A DNA stretch of 55,926 nt, taken from NCBI GenBank assembly GCA_943333275.1, contig CALQSQ010000029.1, positions 1 to 55,926 of the forward strand. Direction: 5' to 3'. Each line of letters starts with the position of its first letter. The stretch's first letter is position 1. Below are positions 17,434 through 28,200 of the stretch, piece after piece. The notes below the pieces were generated by a model. It saw only the letters and a list, made by a program, of their open reading frames with translations, was not told the DNA's origin and searched no databases. Source of the stretch: Akkermansia muciniphila. Its GTDB lineage: Bacteria > Verrucomicrobiota > Verrucomicrobiia > Verrucomicrobiales > V1-33. The position numbers and the translations under genes are program-made.

Positions 17434-19632
17434 TTAAGGCTGTTTCGGCTGGGCTCTTTTCAGCCAATCCGCTTTTAGTGAGTCAGGCAAATCTGCCGCC
17501 TGCAATGCCTGCTGCGCCTGGGCGAAGTTTGTTTTTAACCAATCGGGGAAAACGTCCCTGCAGGCACTTTCGCGCATGGCCTGGTCCGCAATCTTCCCGG
17601 CCCAGACTGCCGCGCGCTCCGGGTCGGACTCATGGATGCTGCCCACAAGTTTAGTCGCGGCGGTATCCTTGGTGTTACCAGCGGGCAAGGTGTCGATCCA
17701 TGCACTTGCGGCGATGGGGTCCTGGCGGGTCCAATTCGCGGCGAATTCTTGGACAAATTGCTCTCGAAGTTTTCCTTCCGGCAGTTTTCCAAGCCAAGCA
17801 ACGCCAGCGGTGGGGTCGGTAGTCGCCCATCGTCTTCCTAGACTGCCGCTTTGCCACTCCGCTGCCTTCGCATCCTCCCCATTCCCCGAGTGCAACAGGC
17901 TCAGCAGAAATGCCGCACCGTCCGCTGGATTGTCTGTGATCTTTTTTTCTGCCAATTTGTCCTGCAGAGAGGAGCGCACATCGCCAGTGGTCTGTTGCAC
18001 GGCTTGCTCTGCGGCGGTGGGATCTTTGAACATCCATGATGAAAGTACCGTTTTTAGGAGGTCTTGCCGTCCCTGCTCGTCCGCGATTTGCAGCGCTTTG
18101 GCGTACGCGCCCGGTCCATCATCGTAGGCCATGATGCGCAAAACACCTCCCATGGCCAGCGCCTGTTGTGCGACGGGAAGCCCGCTCGCCCAGACATAGG
18201 CAGCCTGAGGATCTCGGCTTGCATATACCGAACCAAGCTCGTTTAAAAATTTGTTGATGCGCGCCGGGGGCAAACGGGCTACCCACGTCGAAGCTGCACG
18301 CGCATCAGCATCGCAGAAGGACCGCAACAACTCATCGCTCTGACACAGAATCCGGGTCGCTTCCTCCACTGGCAGTCCATTGAGGACCGTGGCTTTGAAC
18401 GGGGAGTGGTGTCCACCAACTGCGCAAAGCGCCTTGGTCAGAAAATCCAGCCGCGCGGGGCCGTCCGGCACTTGCTGGGCCGCTGCGAGCGTGGCTGCGG
18501 GCCCGGCGTTTTCGACGTTTTCAAGCAATCCATAGAGCGCAGATTTGCGATCCCTGAGTGAGGGCAATCCGTAAATCCACTTCACCGCAGCTTCGAAATC
18601 AGCCTCCGCCAAGCCATCTGCGATCTGACTGAAAGCCTCAAGCCGTGCCTGTCCGGTCAAGGTGGCCGCCAGTTCCCCCGCGCGATTCAGATCAGTCACG
18701 GCGAGATTTTCCAGCAACGGTGAGACAGAGACCTTCCGTCGTTGCTCTGGCGGCAGGCTTTCAAACCATGCCAGAGCGCCGTCCAGATCTTGCGCCTGCC
18801 ACGCTGCGAAAGCGGTGCGCCTCGCTTCTCCTGCTTCCTGGCTGGGAAATTTTGCAGCCGCTTCCAGAAATCCCCGGGGGTCGCGCCTTCCCCAAGCACG
18901 GAACAAACTGCGCCGTGCCTCATCCCGCATGATCTTCGACGGCAGATGTGCGAGTGCCAGATAAGCGGAAGCGGGATCCTGCTGCCCCCAGAATTCAAAC
19001 AGACGGTTCAGGAATCCGCTTCTGAATTTCTCCGGCACTGACTGCCAGAGTACGAAGGCCGCCTTGGCATCCGTCTGAGCCTGCACATCGACGATGGCGC
19101 AGATGGCCTGGGCTTGTTCCCAGCCTGGCGTCAACGTCTCGGCCATCTCCAGCGCTCGTTGCATATCTTTCGTGGCCAACGTGCCAATGATGAGATTCAG
19201 TGCGGAAAACCTCATCTCCCCCTGCAAACTCTTTGCCCAACCCAGAGCTGCCACCGCATCCGCAGTAACCCAGCGTCGCGTCACCTCGGCCAGCGCTGCA
19301 CGCTGGAAATCGCGACTGGGCTGCTGCCCGCCGAGTTCGACAGCCCATTGCGCCAACTGGGCCGGATCCGCCTCTTCGATGGCCCGGCACACAAAATAGA
19401 GTCCGCTCCGGTGATCCGATGCTGCTTCGGCGCGAGTCAGTATTTCTTCGCCCGAGCCTGTGAACGGAGTCCAAGGCTTGCGATGGTGCAGGCTCCGACT
19501 CTCCGTCAGGGGCAATTTAGGCATTACCATTGGGCCTGATTTCTCGCCCAGAAACAAGCCCGAGGACTTGCCGAAGAACATTCCTCCGACAAACGTCGCC
19601 GCAAGCAAAGCTAGGAAAGTAAGCGGTCGCAT
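17434..19632 (-). CDS. Membrane-anchored helical-repeat protein, first of a tandem pair
   Basis: A 732-residue paralog of the next gene. It opens MRPLTFLALLAATFVGGMFF, a hydrophobic anchor ending in a small-residue GG/GK turn, then repeats with the same W..xDPxxAxxW...LP pattern. Both proteins share the opening FTGxxEE region, an early 'AxxLAQWAxEL' unit, and a C-terminal 'IxTLPAGNxKD' block, which shows that they arose by duplication. I used the ATG at 19630-19632; a reading to 19737 would overlap the preceding cytochrome gene. No similar genes are visible elsewhere in the window. Confidence 0.72.
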   Translation of the reverse strand: MRPLTFLALLAATFVGGMFFGKSSGLFLGEKSGPMVMPKLPLTESRSLHHRKPWTPFTGSGEEILTRAEAASDHRSGLYFVCRAIEEADPAQLAQWAVELGGQQPSRDFQRAALAEVTRRWVTADAVAALGWAKSLQGEMRFSALNLIIGTLATKDMQRALEMAETLTPGWEQAQAICAIVDVQAQTDAKAAFVLWQSVPEKFRSGFLNRLFEFWGQQDPASAYLALAHLPSKIMRDEARRSLFRAWGRRDPRGFLEAAAKFPSQEAGEARRTAFAAWQAQDLDGALAWFESLPPEQRRKVSVSPLLENLAVTDLNRAGELAATLTGQARLEAFSQIADGLAEADFEAAVKWIYGLPSLRDRKSALYGLLENVENAGPAATLAAAQQVPDGPARLDFLTKALCAVGGHHSPFKATVLNGLPVEEATRILCQSDELLRSFCDADARAASTWVARLPPARINKFLNELGSVYASRDPQAAYVWASGLPVAQQALAMGGVLRIMAYDDGPGAYAKALQIADEQGRQDLLKTVLSSWMFKDPTAAEQAVQQTTGDVRSSLQDKLAEKKITDNPADGAAFLLSLLHSGNGEDAKAAEWQSGSLGRRWATTDPTAGVAWLGKLPEGKLREQFVQEFAANWTRQDPIAASAWIDTLPAGNTKDTAATKLVGSIHESDPERAAVWAGKIADQAMRESACRDVFPDWLKTNFAQAQQALQAADLPDSLKADWLKRAQPKQP

Positions 19633-19711
19633 GGCTGGCAGGGTAGGCAGGCGGCACCCGGTAGTCAAACTTCGTTCCACAGGATTCTTGACTCCCCGCC
19701 CTCCTTGCCGA

Positions 19712-20959
19712 TCACAGCGTCCGCAGGAAGTCGGCAAGCTGCTGGCGTTGGGTGGGGGAAAGTTTCAGGTAGCGGTCGCGCGATGCCTGGCCTTGTCCGT
19801 CATGGGCGCGGATGGCTTCGTCGATGGTGGCGGCGCGGCCATCGTGCAGGTAGGGGGCGCTGAAGCGGAGACCCCAGAGGGGGGAGGTGCGCATTTCTTT
19901 GGGAGCGGCGGCTGATTGCGCGATGCCATCGCCGAGAGGTCCCATGTCGTGGAGGAGGAGATCCGAGTAAAGCGGAACGGATTTTTTATTCAGGGCTTCG
20001 ATGGCATTGGCTCCAGTGTTGAGAACGGGCGTGTGGCAGTGGGCGCAGTTGATTTGCTGAAAGATTGCTCTGCCTGCCGTGGAACCGGGCGTCTGGGGGC
20101 CGGGAGGTGGCGGGGCGAGAAAGCGCATGAAGTCGGCGGCGAGGTCGATGTCACCCTTGCCGGTCTCCGGATCCACTTGATCCTCGGGATCTGCGACCGT
20201 ATCATAAATCGCCAGTGGAGCGGTGTCGCCATTGGGTGCCGTCTCTGTGGGAAAGAGACGGCTGGTCACGCCCATTTCATTGAGATAGGCATCGCCGGCA
20301 AAGCCGAGCAGCGTGGCCTGCTGGGCTTTCCAGCCGAAACGCCCCACGCGCATCTGGCCCGTGGCAACCTCCTGAATCACGGCCGCGCGGCCTTTCACGC
20401 CATCCCTGGGAGGCTGGGCGGCGGCGCGTTGCAGATCGGCATCGGGAATGGCTTCGATCAATCCCAATCCAAACAACGGCGTGGACTGGCGATGAGCGAT
20501 CAGATTGGCTTCCGGTGGGATGTCCTCGCGGACTCCCAGATTAATGGTGTTCTGATGTAACAGCGTTCCGCCAAATTCTGTCAGGGGATTGAAGACACCC
20601 TTTTCCAGTCTGCCGTAGCGCGTGACCGTGACCACGCCGCCACCACCCGTGGCGCCATCGGCATGGCAGTGGACGCAGGAAACATTGTTGAAGACGGGTC
20701 CGAGACCGCCATCGGGCGATTCCACATTTTCAAATTCCGCCATGCCTGCGCGGAAGTCGGCGGCTTGTTCTGGCGTGAGTCCAGTCAGCGGCGCGCCCAA
20801 TTGCGATGGGACGGGGACGAGGTTGGCCGGCATGGGATTGGCCCGTGGGCGAACCGCCTGGCGCTGGTGGGTGGGAGGCTCGGGGCGGTCCGGGGCAGCG
20901 GATGATTGGGAGGCAAGGAGTGCGGTGAAACAGAGTTGGAGGAGTAGGTTTGTTTTCAT
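19712..20959 (-). CDS. Di-haem oxidoreductase family protein (DUF1111, putative thiol oxidoreductase)
   Basis: A 415-residue periplasmic c-type cytochrome. It has a signal peptide (residues 1-21, ending SSAA) and two CxxCH haem sites, C95-H99 (CVHCH) and C305-H309 (CAHCH). The C-terminal blocks TSPLWGLRFSAPYLHDGRAA and the DFLRTL end are typical of DUF1111 and related di-haem peroxidase-like proteins. Members are distant relatives of MauG and bacterial cytochrome c peroxidases; substrate is unknown. A hairpin at 20961-20989 lies directly upstream of the start codon. It is divergent from mtnA. Confidence 0.88.
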   Translation of the reverse strand: MKTNLLLQLCFTALLASQSSAAPDRPEPPTHQRQAVRPRANPMPANLVPVPSQLGAPLTGLTPEQAADFRAGMAEFENVESPDGGLGPVFNNVSCVHCHADGATGGGGVVTVTRYGRLEKGVFNPLTEFGGTLLHQNTINLGVREDIPPEANLIAHRQSTPLFGLGLIEAIPDADLQRAAAQPPRDGVKGRAAVIQEVATGQMRVGRFGWKAQQATLLGFAGDAYLNEMGVTSRLFPTETAPNGDTAPLAIYDTVADPEDQVDPETGKGDIDLAADFMRFLAPPPPGPQTPGSTAGRAIFQQINCAHCHTPVLNTGANAIEALNKKSVPLYSDLLLHDMGPLGDGIAQSAAAPKEMRTSPLWGLRFSAPYLHDGRAATIDEAIRAHDGQGQASRDRYLKLSPTQRQQLADFLRTL

Positions 20960-20960
20960 A

Positions 20961-20989
20961 GGGTGAATGCCTGATTGGCAATTTCACCC
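20961..20989 (-). promoter_or_regulatory. Imperfect inverted repeat in the leader of the di-haem gene
   Basis: GGGTGAATGCC (20961-20971) pairs with GGCAATTTCACCC (20977-20989) with two unpaired bases and a 5-base loop. It starts one base from the ATG, so it could be a translational hairpin in the mRNA or an operator. No U-tract follows, which argues against a terminator. Confidence 0.4.
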
Positions 20990-21079
20990 TCGCGCACGAG
21001 TGTTAAGAAAATGTGTCGGGACGGCCGAAGATTTGTAACGCAATGGTAAAACTTTGAGGGATGATTGCACCCTCCTCTC

Positions 21080-22168
21080 ATGAAAGTCGCAGGCACTCAC
21101 TACCGCACCGTTTGGCAAACTCCCGATGATCCCAGCGCCGTCTGGATCATTGATCAGCGCCTCCTGCCATTTCAATTTCAGACGGAACGCCTCGCCACCG
21201 TTGAAGCCGTCGCCGCGGCCATCCGTGACATGCACGTGCGCGGAGCCGGATGCATTGGAGCCACGGCGGGATGGGGAATGTTTCTCGCTGCACTGGAGAC
21301 CGGTGGAAATCTGAAACGCCTGGAACATTTTGCGGAGCTCTTGAAATCGACACGTCCGACTGCGGTGAATCTGGCCTGGGCGGTGGATCGCCAGATGCGG
21401 AGGATTGCATCGGAGCCGACAGACGATTGGGTGGAAGTGACGCGGCGCGAGGCGGAGGAAATCGCCAATGAGGATGCGGCCTTTTGCCGTGAGATCGGGA
21501 GGCACGGACTGGAGTTGCTGCTGCAGATGTACGAAAAAAAGCAGCGTCCGCTGCAAATCCTGACGCATTGCAATGCCGGGTGGCTGGCGTTTGTGGATCA
21601 CGGCTCTGCGACCGCACCCATATATGCAGCGCACGATGCGGGCGTGCCGTTGCATGTCTGGGTGGACGAGACCCGTCCGCGCAATCAGGGCGCGCGTCTG
21701 ACGGCCTGGGAACTGAGCCAGCACGGCGTGAGCCACACGGTGATTGTGGACAACGCCGGTGGTCATCTCATGCAGCGTGGACTGGTGGATCTGGTCATCG
21801 TGGGTGCGGATCGGGTTACGCGAACCGGCGATGTGGCCAACAAGATCGGCACCTATTTAAAAGCCCTGGCCGCCCACGACAACGGCATTCCCTTCTACGT
21901 GGCGTTGCCGAGTTCGACCCTGGATTGGACGTTGTGCGATGGCCTGAAGGAAATTCCCATTGAGGAAAGGTCTCCCAACGAGGTTGGCTTGATCTCGGGC
22001 TGGCACGAGCCCCATGCATCAGAGCAGGAGGTGCGGCTGTTGCCCGATGGAAGCGCTGCGGCCAACCCGGCGTTCGATGTCACGCCGGCCCGATTGGTGA
22101 CCGGATTGATCACGGAACGTGGCATCTGTGAAGCCAGCGAGTCGGGACTGCGAGAGTTGTTTCCCTAA
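21080..22168 (+). CDS. mtnA: S-methyl-5-thioribose-1-phosphate isomerase
   Basis: MtnA isomerises 5-methylthioribose 1-phosphate to methylthioribulose 1-phosphate in methionine salvage. The 362-residue protein carries the catalytic cysteine C164 in LTHCNAG, the catalytic aspartate D244 in VGADRV, the VDETRPRNQGARLTAWEL block, and the end block GDVANKIGTYLKALAA. The first motif reads VRGAGCIGATAG where VRGAPAIG is usual. The ATG at 21080 is preferred over an in-frame TTG at 21065. No other methionine-salvage genes are nearby. It may also work in 5-deoxyribose disposal, as some homologs do. Confidence 0.93.
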   Translation: MKVAGTHYRTVWQTPDDPSAVWIIDQRLLPFQFQTERLATVEAVAAAIRDMHVRGAGCIGATAGWGMFLAALETGGNLKRLEHFAELLKSTRPTAVNLAWAVDRQMRRIASEPTDDWVEVTRREAEEIANEDAAFCREIGRHGLELLLQMYEKKQRPLQILTHCNAGWLAFVDHGSATAPIYAAHDAGVPLHVWVDETRPRNQGARLTAWELSQHGVSHTVIVDNAGGHLMQRGLVDLVIVGADRVTRTGDVANKIGTYLKALAAHDNGIPFYVALPSSTLDWTLCDGLKEIPIEERSPNEVGLISGWHEPHASEQEVRLLPDGSAAANPAFDVTPARLVTGLITERGICEASESGLRELFP

Positions 22169-22199
22169 CCAAAGGTTTCGGACTGTAGCGAGGAGATAA

Positions 22200-22229
22200 T
22201 TGAACTAGCCAATTTATGGAAATTATAAT
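22200..22229 (+). promoter_or_regulatory. Sigma-70-type promoter for the giant exoprotein gene
   Basis: TTGAAC at 22200-22205 and TATAAT at 22224-22229 are separated by 18 bases. The -10 box is a perfect consensus and the -35 box matches four of six positions. The expected start site is about 22235-22237, only 4-6 bases before the ATG at 22241, which implies a nearly leaderless message. The region is AT-rich compared with its surroundings. Confidence 0.6.
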
Positions 22230-22240
22230 AGACTGGCCGG

Positions 22241-25200
22241 ATGCATTCTTTCCGGAATTTAAAATGGCTCTTTCTGATTACCGCCCTGATTTTGCTGGGC
22301 TGGTGGTCTTTCGCTCCGGAGAGTCGCCTTGGTGAAACCCGGCAACCCCTGCCGCATGAAGCACCGCGCGTGGCCGGGGTCACGCAGAATTCGACTTCGC
22401 ATGAAGCCTTGCCGCTTGTCTCCGTCACTGAACCCAGGGTTTCTGAAGTGGCGGCTGGAGAAGAAATGAAACAGTTCACGTCCTGGACCCAGCGCTATCT
22501 CGCAGCGGCCTCCGCTGACCGAGCCGCGCTGGAAAAAGAAGGCATCGAGCTCGCGGTCGCACGCCGTCCGGTTTTTCAGAGATTGATCCAGACGGATCCT
22601 AGGGCCGCATTGGAGCAGGCCGTGCCGCGGGTGGTGCGGCAGGATTTGCCGGGCTTCGTGGTGGCGGTGCTGGAGGTACCGGTTTCGGCGAAGGGGGATT
22701 TGAATGTTTACATGGGGCGTCCGGCGCCGGGGTTGGCGGTACCAGCGGAGGGATTGGTGCTGCGGTATTTTGAAGCACAGGGGGTGAGTTTTAAGGCCCA
22801 TGTCTTTGGGGCGCTGGAGTATGTGACCTCGAGGCTGGGCGTGCCTTTGCAGGGCGTGGCGATCGATCGGGATCTGGCGGTGGCCGAAAATGCGGTGCGT
22901 CGCCTGGAGCTTGGGGAGAGAATTCCGGCGGCTGTGGTGGTGCAGGAAACGTGTCCGGTTTCCGGCCTGACGACGCTGGCAGTGGCCACTGGGGCCGCGG
23001 TCACGGAACAGACGCCGACGGTCGAGATTGGCAGCCGGATCATCACCTTGTGCAATGGTTCGCATGTGGCCGTTTTGGAAAATGATTTCCGCACGTATGT
23101 GCAGGCGAGTGGTCCGGGCGGCGGGGGATTTTTTATGGATAATTTCCCCGGCACCGCGTCGCGGGCGATTGGGAATTTCCGCTGCCTCTACATCCGCGTC
23201 ACCTATCTGGATCAAATGGCCCAGCCGAACACGGAGGAACAAGCCTACGCCGACATGCGGGACAACGCGCGCTACTACCTGGAAAATTCCTACGGCAAAA
23301 TGACCCAGACGACGACTGTGACATCCTTGATCACGTTGCCGCACACGCTGGCATGGTATAAGGCCAAGGACGGTGAAGTCGATTGCCTGGGATTGATTCA
23401 CACGGAATCACGCAACGCGGCGCGTGCCCTGGGCTACGACCCCAATCAGTTTGACTGCACGATCGTACGCATCAATCAGGGGCCCAGACTGGAGGGGATT
23501 TCCTGGGGAGGTGGCAGCAGTGTCTGGATTACCTGGGACGGCATGGACGTGCTCAATCACGAGTGCGGACATTCCCTCGGTCGCAACCACGCCAACTCCT
23601 GGGACTCGCTGGACGGCACTCCCTACGGCTACGGGCAGAATGGCGAATACGGCAATCCGTTCGATGTCATGGGAGGCAGTGGTGGCTTCAGCGCGCACTA
23701 CAACACGATCAGCAAACGCGCCCTGGGGTGGCTGCCGGACAACGCGCTGCATTTCGCGAAGGGCAACGGGGTTTACCGCATTTATGCCTACGATCAACCC
23801 ACCCTGGAGGAGGGAAAACGCTACGGCCTCAATGTGGCCAAGGACAGCGTGCGCCAATACAATGTGGAATTCCATCCGGCGCGCGGGGGCTATCTGGCTG
23901 ACGATGCTCTGGTGCTTTACAGCGGCATGGGTTCCAACGCCGGTCATTTGCTGGACACCACGCAGGGCAGTCCCGCGGGCAAGAACGACGGGGGCATCGC
24001 CCTGGGCCGGACATTTTCGGACCTCGAGGCTGACATGCATTTCACGGTCGTGAGTAAAAATTCCACCACCCCGGCATCGCTGGACATCGCCTTCAATCGC
24101 GGACCCTTCGCTGGAAATGTTGCGCCCACCGCCACGTTCACTGCGTCCGCCACCTCCATCGCTGCGGGCGGCAGCGTGACTTTTACCGCGACGGCGAATG
24201 ATGCGAATGGCGATGCCCTGGCGTATCGCTGGGAGTGCGATGACGGTGTTTCCGGACCGAACAGCAACGTCTACACGCGCACCTTCAGCAGCGTGGCGCA
24301 GACCACGGTCATGCTCACGGTGTCGGATATGAAAGGCGGCACGGTGCGGCGGTCCGTGGTCATCAACGTGGGCAGTCACGGGCAGCAAACGGTCACCGGG
24401 ACGATTACCGCCGGCGGTCTGCCGTTGCAGGGCGTTTACCTTTCCAACGGTTCGAAATCCTGCTTCACCGATGTAGACGGCACCTACTTGCTGGCTGGTC
24501 TGACGACTGGATCGCACATCCTGACGGCGGTGCTCAATGGCTATACGCTGACTCCTGCCTTTGCCAATCCGTTCACTGTCGTGTCCGGAACCAATACCGC
24601 CAACTGGACGGCCACCGGGGCCACCTTCGTGACGCTGGCCAAGCTTGCCGATGCCACCGAAGGAGGCGCCACTGGAACCTTCCGCTTCACGCGCACTGGC
24701 AGCACGGCCGCGGCGCTGACCGTGCTTGTCTCTCCGGCAGGCGGCACGGCCATCAAGGGAACGGACTATGCCTTTTCGCCTGACTACACGACGTCGGGAT
24801 CGTTTCGTGCTTTTACGATTGCCGCGGGCTCCGCAACCCTTGATGTCACAGTGTCCGCAACCGGCGGAGCACTTAACGATACCGTCGCGGAAGGTCCCGA
24901 AACCATCACCCTGCAATTGGCCGGAGCGGCGGGATACCTTTCCAATTCTGGAAATGCGGTGGTCATGCAGTTGAATGACAATGACACGGTGCTGCCTCAG
25001 GTCAGCGTCACAGCCCCGGATTCTTATGCCACCGAAGCTCCCGCCGGTGACACCGGCACATTCACCTTCGCCAGAACTGGCCTCACCACGCTTGCCCTCA
25101 ATCTCGCCGTGGCCTGGTCAGGCACGGCCACCAATGGTACGGACTGCACGCTGCTACCCACCACGGTTACCATTCTGGCAGGCCAGAGTTCGGTGAACGT

Positions 25201-28200
25201 CACGGTCACTTCCATCGATGATTCATTGATCGAAGTCCCCGAGGACATCATCGCCACCATCAGCGCCAATGCCGCTTATGTTAGGGATAGCACGTCCACC
25301 ACGGCTTCAGTGAGCATTACGGATGATGACACCCCAATCGTCACCGTGAGTGTTCCCGACGCCACGGCCTCGGAATCCGGGGCCAACGCCGGGCTGTTCC
25401 TTATCAGCCGCACGGGCAGCACCGCAGCACCCCTTAAGGTGTATTACGGGCTTTCCGGAAGCGCCCTGCATGGCACGGACTACGCGCCGCTTACCGGTGA
25501 GGTCACCATTCCCGCCGGTGCGACCAGTGCGTCGGTCGTGATTTCTCCCTACAATGACGACGTTGCGGAGCCGACCGAAACTGTGACGCTTGGCGTTGCG
25601 AATTTCAATGACACCTATGGCATCGGCGTGGCCTTTCAGGGTTCCGTCACCATCGCTGACAATGCGGACACCCCGCTGATCAATGTACGGTCCGGCACCG
25701 TGGGCGCAGAGGGGGGGGCAAACCCCACGGTGATTTTTCATTCCATTGGAAATGGTTCGGGCAATGTTTCGGTCAGTTATACGGTAAGCGGCACCGCCAC
25801 GTCCGGCAGCGATTTCACCACGCTCTCCGGAACCGTCAGTGTTCCGGTCAATGGCTCGAACGATACCACAGTCACGATTCCCGTGATCAATGATACCCTT
25901 GCGGAATCGACCGAGACGGTGGTGGTGAAAATCACGCCATCGGCCAATTACCGTTTCTACAACGACGGCGTGGCAGAAGCGGTGATTCAGGACAATGACA
26001 GTGGTGGGGATCGGGTGATGGTCTCCACCTACAACCAGTCTCCCTCGGAGACGGGTCCGACGCCGGGAACATTTTATTTTTCGCGCACCGGAACGGCGGG
26101 TGCGCTCACGGTGAATTATTCCATCTCCGGCACCGCGACCAACGGTGTGGACTACACATCATTATCCGGCAGTGTCATCATTCCGGACACCCAGTCGGGG
26201 ATCAATCTGGTGATGACGCCCATCAACGACGTGACCGTGGAAGGCACGGAGACCGTGACGCTGACGGTGCTTCCCGGAACCGGTTACGGGCCGGATCGGC
26301 CTGCCTCCGCGACCTTTGAAATCGCCGATAATGAATCGCCAACGATCACAGTTGGTTTCCAGCAGGCAGCCATGACCACGACCGAAGTGCCAACAACCAC
26401 CGGGGAATACCGGGACCTGCCCGTGGTGCTCTCCGCGGCATCCTCCAACACCATCACGGTGAACTATAACAGCGCCGGGGGAAATGCGGCGGGCGACGAT
26501 GTGGACTGGGCATTTGTGGATCCGGATAATGGAAACGCGATCATTCCCGGCGGGACGCTGACGTTTATTCCTGGAGTGACTTCTAAAATCATTCGCCTGC
26601 GCATCAAGAATGATGGTGTGACAGAGGGTGGGGAAACGGCCATTGTGCAGCTGCTGGCCCCGTTCAATGCCTCATTTACCAAGGGGCGCAGCCAGGAGTC
26701 AGTGATGATCTTTGACGAGGTGATTCCGCTGCTCGTGACCGAGGAGCGCTGGAACTCGGGCAGCGTTTACACCAACAACACCTGGACTTCCATCAATGCC
26801 GATTACACCGCTTATCTGACGAGCTTCACCTCCACGCAGGATGTCGCGGATGATTTTTCGCGGCGCATGATCGGACAGATCGTGGCTCCGGCCACGGGCG
26901 TGTATAACTTTTGGACCGCCTCCGATGACGCATCGCGCCTATATCTGGGAACAAATTCCACGGCGGCCAGCAAGGTGCAGGTGGCCAATTTGAGCTCCTA
27001 TACGAGCTTTCAAAATTGGGATGCGAACGCTTCGCAAAAATCCGCGAACATCAACCTCGTGGCCGGCCAGTCCTATTACATGGAAGTCCAGCATCAGGAG
27101 GGTGGTGGTGGTGATCATGTATCGGTGGCCTGGCAGGGGCCGGGCTTTGCGCGAATTCCCATCAGCTTTGCCACGCAGGATGTTTCGCCCTTCAGCATCC
27201 GGCTCCTGAGTTCCGCGACGACGCGTTTGGAATCCGATGGCACCGAACCGCTGCTGCAGGTGGTGCTGGATCGGCCCGCTGGCTCGACCGCCATTTCCGT
27301 TGACTACACCGTGTCCGGCACGGCGACCTCCGGAACTGACTACACGCTGACGCCGGGCACGCTGACGTTTGCGGTCGGCGAACAAATGAAACCCATTCCG
27401 CTCAGCCTGCTGACCGACGCCGTTGGGGAAGCCGCGGAGAGTATCATCGTGAGTATCTCCAATCCCGTCGGCGCTACTCTCGCAGCCCCGGCCATGCACA
27501 CCATCACCCTGCTGGATGCGTCGGTGCCCACGGTGGAAACGCTGTTTGCGACGGCCGCTTCATCGCAATCAGTGGGCACGGTGCTTGCCACGGCTGTCGC
27601 CACTCCGGCGGCCGGGCGGACGATTTCCAGTTGGACGATCCTCAGCGGGAATACCAACAATGTCTTTGCCATCAACGCCAGCGGACAGCTCACGCTGGCC
27701 GTTCCTGGATCGCTGCCCAATCCCGGTGGCCTGCAATTGATCGTGCGGGCGACGGATAATCTGGGGGCGGCCGGCGAGGGAGTCATCAACATGATCTGCA
27801 ATTCAGGCACTCAGGCGGTGGTGGAGCAGCGCTGGACAGGCAGTTCGGCGTTCTGGTCGGAAAATTGGACGGGAGCCACGGTCTATGCCGGGAAACTATC
27901 CATCCTGACAACCGCGCAGGACGTGTCCGACAACTACTCGCGAAGGTTGACCTCCTACCTCAAACCCCAAGTCACCGGTGATTACACGTTCTGGATTGCC
28001 GGCGATGATGACTGTCGGCTTTATCTGAGCACTGACGGCTATCAGGCCAACAAGGTCCTAATCTCAGCAGTGAATGGTTGGACCTATTTCCAGTCATGGG
28101 ATTCATCCAACATCGTGAAGTCGGTGAGCATCCCGTTGGTGGCCGGAAAAGTTTACTGGATTGAAGCGCAGCAGGTCGAGGGCGGAGGGGGCGATCACGT

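Noticed and set aside
22259..24916. Two long minus-strand frames (380 and 502 codons) inside the giant gene
   Set aside because: They mirror the codon bias of the exoprotein, whose peptidase and PKD domains are recognisable. The antisense products are rich in Arg, Gly and His without any family pattern.
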